From the NCBI RefSeq assembly GCF_022539315.1, contig NC_066343.1, positions 47,729,705 to 47,793,704 on the forward strand: 64,000 nt of DNA, given 5' to 3'. The position numbers and the translations under genes were made by a program. The DNA comes from Serinus canaria (lineage: Eukaryota > Chordata > Aves > Passeriformes > Fringillidae). Of this stretch, positions 62,101-64,000 are shown piece by piece; position 1 is the stretch's first letter; the number at the start of each line of letters is the position of its first letter. Under the pieces are notes generated by a model that was not told the origin of the DNA, did not search any database, and saw only the letters and a program-made list of their open reading frames with translations.

Positions 62101-64000
62101 CTCTTTTCATTGTCAAACTGTAGATGGAAATGAGAATTTGTAGAAACAGCATTTTTTTAAAAATCCAGATCTCAATTATCTCTTCAACTTTTTGAGCAAT
62201 ACTCCACTTTTTTTCAAGCAAATAAAAAGCCAAGGTGATCTTTTTAATGGTTTTATGAATATACAAATCTATTTACAGATAAAGGACAAAATAAAAATTT
62301 TAGGACAACAGATGGATTGTGTAAGTATTGCAAACAGTCTTCTCATTATTGAAAGGCAATCATTGCATCAATCCATTGATAAGTTAAAGGCAGAGACTAT
62401 GCCAGTCTGCAATATTTTAATTACAGTATTTTCTGATTAAATAATCATTTCTATTGCTCATATCCAATACTACTTAATAAGCAAAATTAAGAAATAACAA
62501 AAAAAGTGAAGGACACAAAATCAAGCTGAAACTCCCAATTTACTTTTTTCAGTAAGAAGAGAGTTTTAATACACTTGATAAGAGATAGGCCCTCTCTCCT
62601 CAAAAATTGCAGAGTTGAAGAGAAAGGACTAAAACCACAACTTGAGCTACTCAACAAAGGAAAGCTGTTAAAGCTTTTTTAAACTACATACAATTTAAAG
62701 ATGGCAGTTAATCCTGTTTACTAAAAGAAGGCTGTTCTTCAGCACTACAATGTATGAGGTATACTCAGCCTTTTCACAATATTCCTTATTTTCCCTGACA
62801 CTCCAGTTTAAATCAGGCCTGAGTTTGACCCAGTCTATCTAGATGCTCTTCACTAATTTGCAAAGAACTGTTTTCTGCAACTTTGACTTTTCCTCCTTAA
62901 CATGGGAACAGATACCACTGTGGCTGCGATTTTTTCTGTGAATAACTCAGTTTAAGTTTCTTTTTTTTTAATCCTATAATGTACATCATTTTTTCCTCTT
63001 TGTAATTAACACATATGGGTAGCTTGCAACATTTAATTTTATCATATCTAAGATAATTTACCAAAGCTAGTTAAGATAAGAAAAAAAATTGTAATTGAAA
63101 TTTGCAATTTTAGCAAGTTTCTCTAACAAAAAGGAAAACCCTAATATGCAATTATTGGAAGACCTTCTTGAGATTTACTACCTAAAAAAAGAAAAGATGA
63201 GATGAATTCAGCAAAAAATAAATTTGTAATTCTTAAAACAAAGTGTAGAAAACCCAGAGTGTGATAAATCTCCTATAAATTAAGAGGATTTTCTCTTAGA
63301 GACAGCTGATAGAAAATTGATAGATATTTACAAACTTTGCCATCAGTTTAGTGTAGAATCAAATTTTCCAAAACCATAACTTCTCAGAACTTATGTGCGT
63401 AATAAAAATCTTTACCTGCTATCAACAGCACAAATTTCTTGTGTAGAACTTCCAGTGAGAGTACAGGCAGAGATAAAGAGATTAAACAGATAGACAGACA
63501 GACACATAAGTTCTTAAAATTCCACAGACTTTGTGGTTACATAGCTTTTAATCTCTTGGCAAGAAATTCCTGAAGGAAAAATAAATCCAGCTCTATTTAC
63601 TCTCTACCAGATCACATACAGAATGTATTGGTTGTTACTAGCATTTGCTTGAATACAGGTGTCACACAGAGAGGACTTACACACTGGAACACTAAATATA
63701 CTGCAGTTGGGGAACTTCAGATTCTGTTTATTTCTGAGAGCTGTTCTTCATACTACGTACGCTCTTAAAAACATCTAATAACAGATATTTCATGATCCAA
63801 TAGCCTCTCAGTAAGAAAATGTTTTCCTAAAAGGTATTATAATCATCTTTCATGCAACTGAAGTATAACCTCTTTTATTTTGCTTGGACACAGAGAACAA
63901 AGAAATAACACTGCTTTAAAAAAACCTCATGAAAGGCTTTAATATAATGCCTCAGTTTTCCCTTTTTCAGATCAAGCAAACAAAATTATTTCATTGTTCA

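Larger units (their letters stand above)
34400..64000 (-). other. KDM4C: KDM4C intron (partial), upstream of the zinc-ligand exon
   Basis: The interval upstream of the exon at 34206-34399 contains no sequence I could match to the preceding JmjC exons, so it is taken as one intron of at least 29.6 kb. Insertions are listed separately: LTR at ~37888-38208, LTR element 40978-42011, GC-rich block 44560-47780, LTR remnant 58470-59162. In 34400-37830, 38626-40977, 42012-44560, 47780-58470 and 59163-64000 I see only AT-rich sequence with short low-complexity tracts. Confidence 0.7.

Noticed and set aside
1..64000. CRISPR arrays, bacterial operons, tRNA and rRNA genes
   Set aside because: No regularly spaced repeats and no recognisable RNA genes were seen. 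Spliced exons and CR1/LTR content show a vertebrate nuclear sequence. A tRNAscan or Rfam run was not possible here.

Overview
This is vertebrate nuclear DNA, almost certainly from a bird. It is AT-rich and intron-dominated. It carries CR1-type LINE fragments with the typical avian 3' end, avian-type LTRs, and spliced exons of KDM4C, a histone lysine demethylase gene that is Z-linked in birds. A passerine is my guess from the look of the LTRs; Z versus W copy cannot be decided here.

The whole window appears to lie inside KDM4C, transcribed on the minus strand. I find seven coding exons, in transcription order 34206-34399, 30946-31184, 28435/28444-28796, 26550-26661, 7902-8083, 6833-7049 and 5787-5863. 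They splice in matching phase at every junction with GT-AG sites and no stop codon. They encode the segment from the last zinc ligands of the JmjC catalytic domain, through the variable acidic linker, into the first PHD finger. Upstream exons (JmjN and most of JmjC) are expected beyond 64000, and downstream exons (rest of PHD1, PHD2, Tudor) before position 1.

The introns hold the accessory material. (1) 1-5786: two CR1 fragments and a long inverted repeat (253-bp arms, 9 mismatches, about 1.2 kb apart). (2) 8084-26549: an endogenous retrovirus at 12115-16743, in the same orientation as KDM4C, with a 5-bp target duplication, nearly identical LTRs, gag-like, protease/RT and RNase H regions, an integrase stump and no env; and an LTR-only remnant at 17609-17881 with its own 5-bp duplication. 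(3) 34400-64000: a probable solo LTR at about 37888, a compact non-autonomous LTR element at 40978-42011, and a GC/CpG-rich block at about 44560-47780. That block contains an intronless plus-strand ORF with a TOPORS-like C3HC4 RING, a 42-bp minisatellite just upstream and two related CR1 fragments on either side. An older LTR remnant lies near 58470-59162.

The two observations most worth pursuing are the long inverted repeat, which would fold into a 253-bp duplex in KDM4C pre-mRNA, and the small TOPORS-like RING gene nested antisense in a KDM4C intron.
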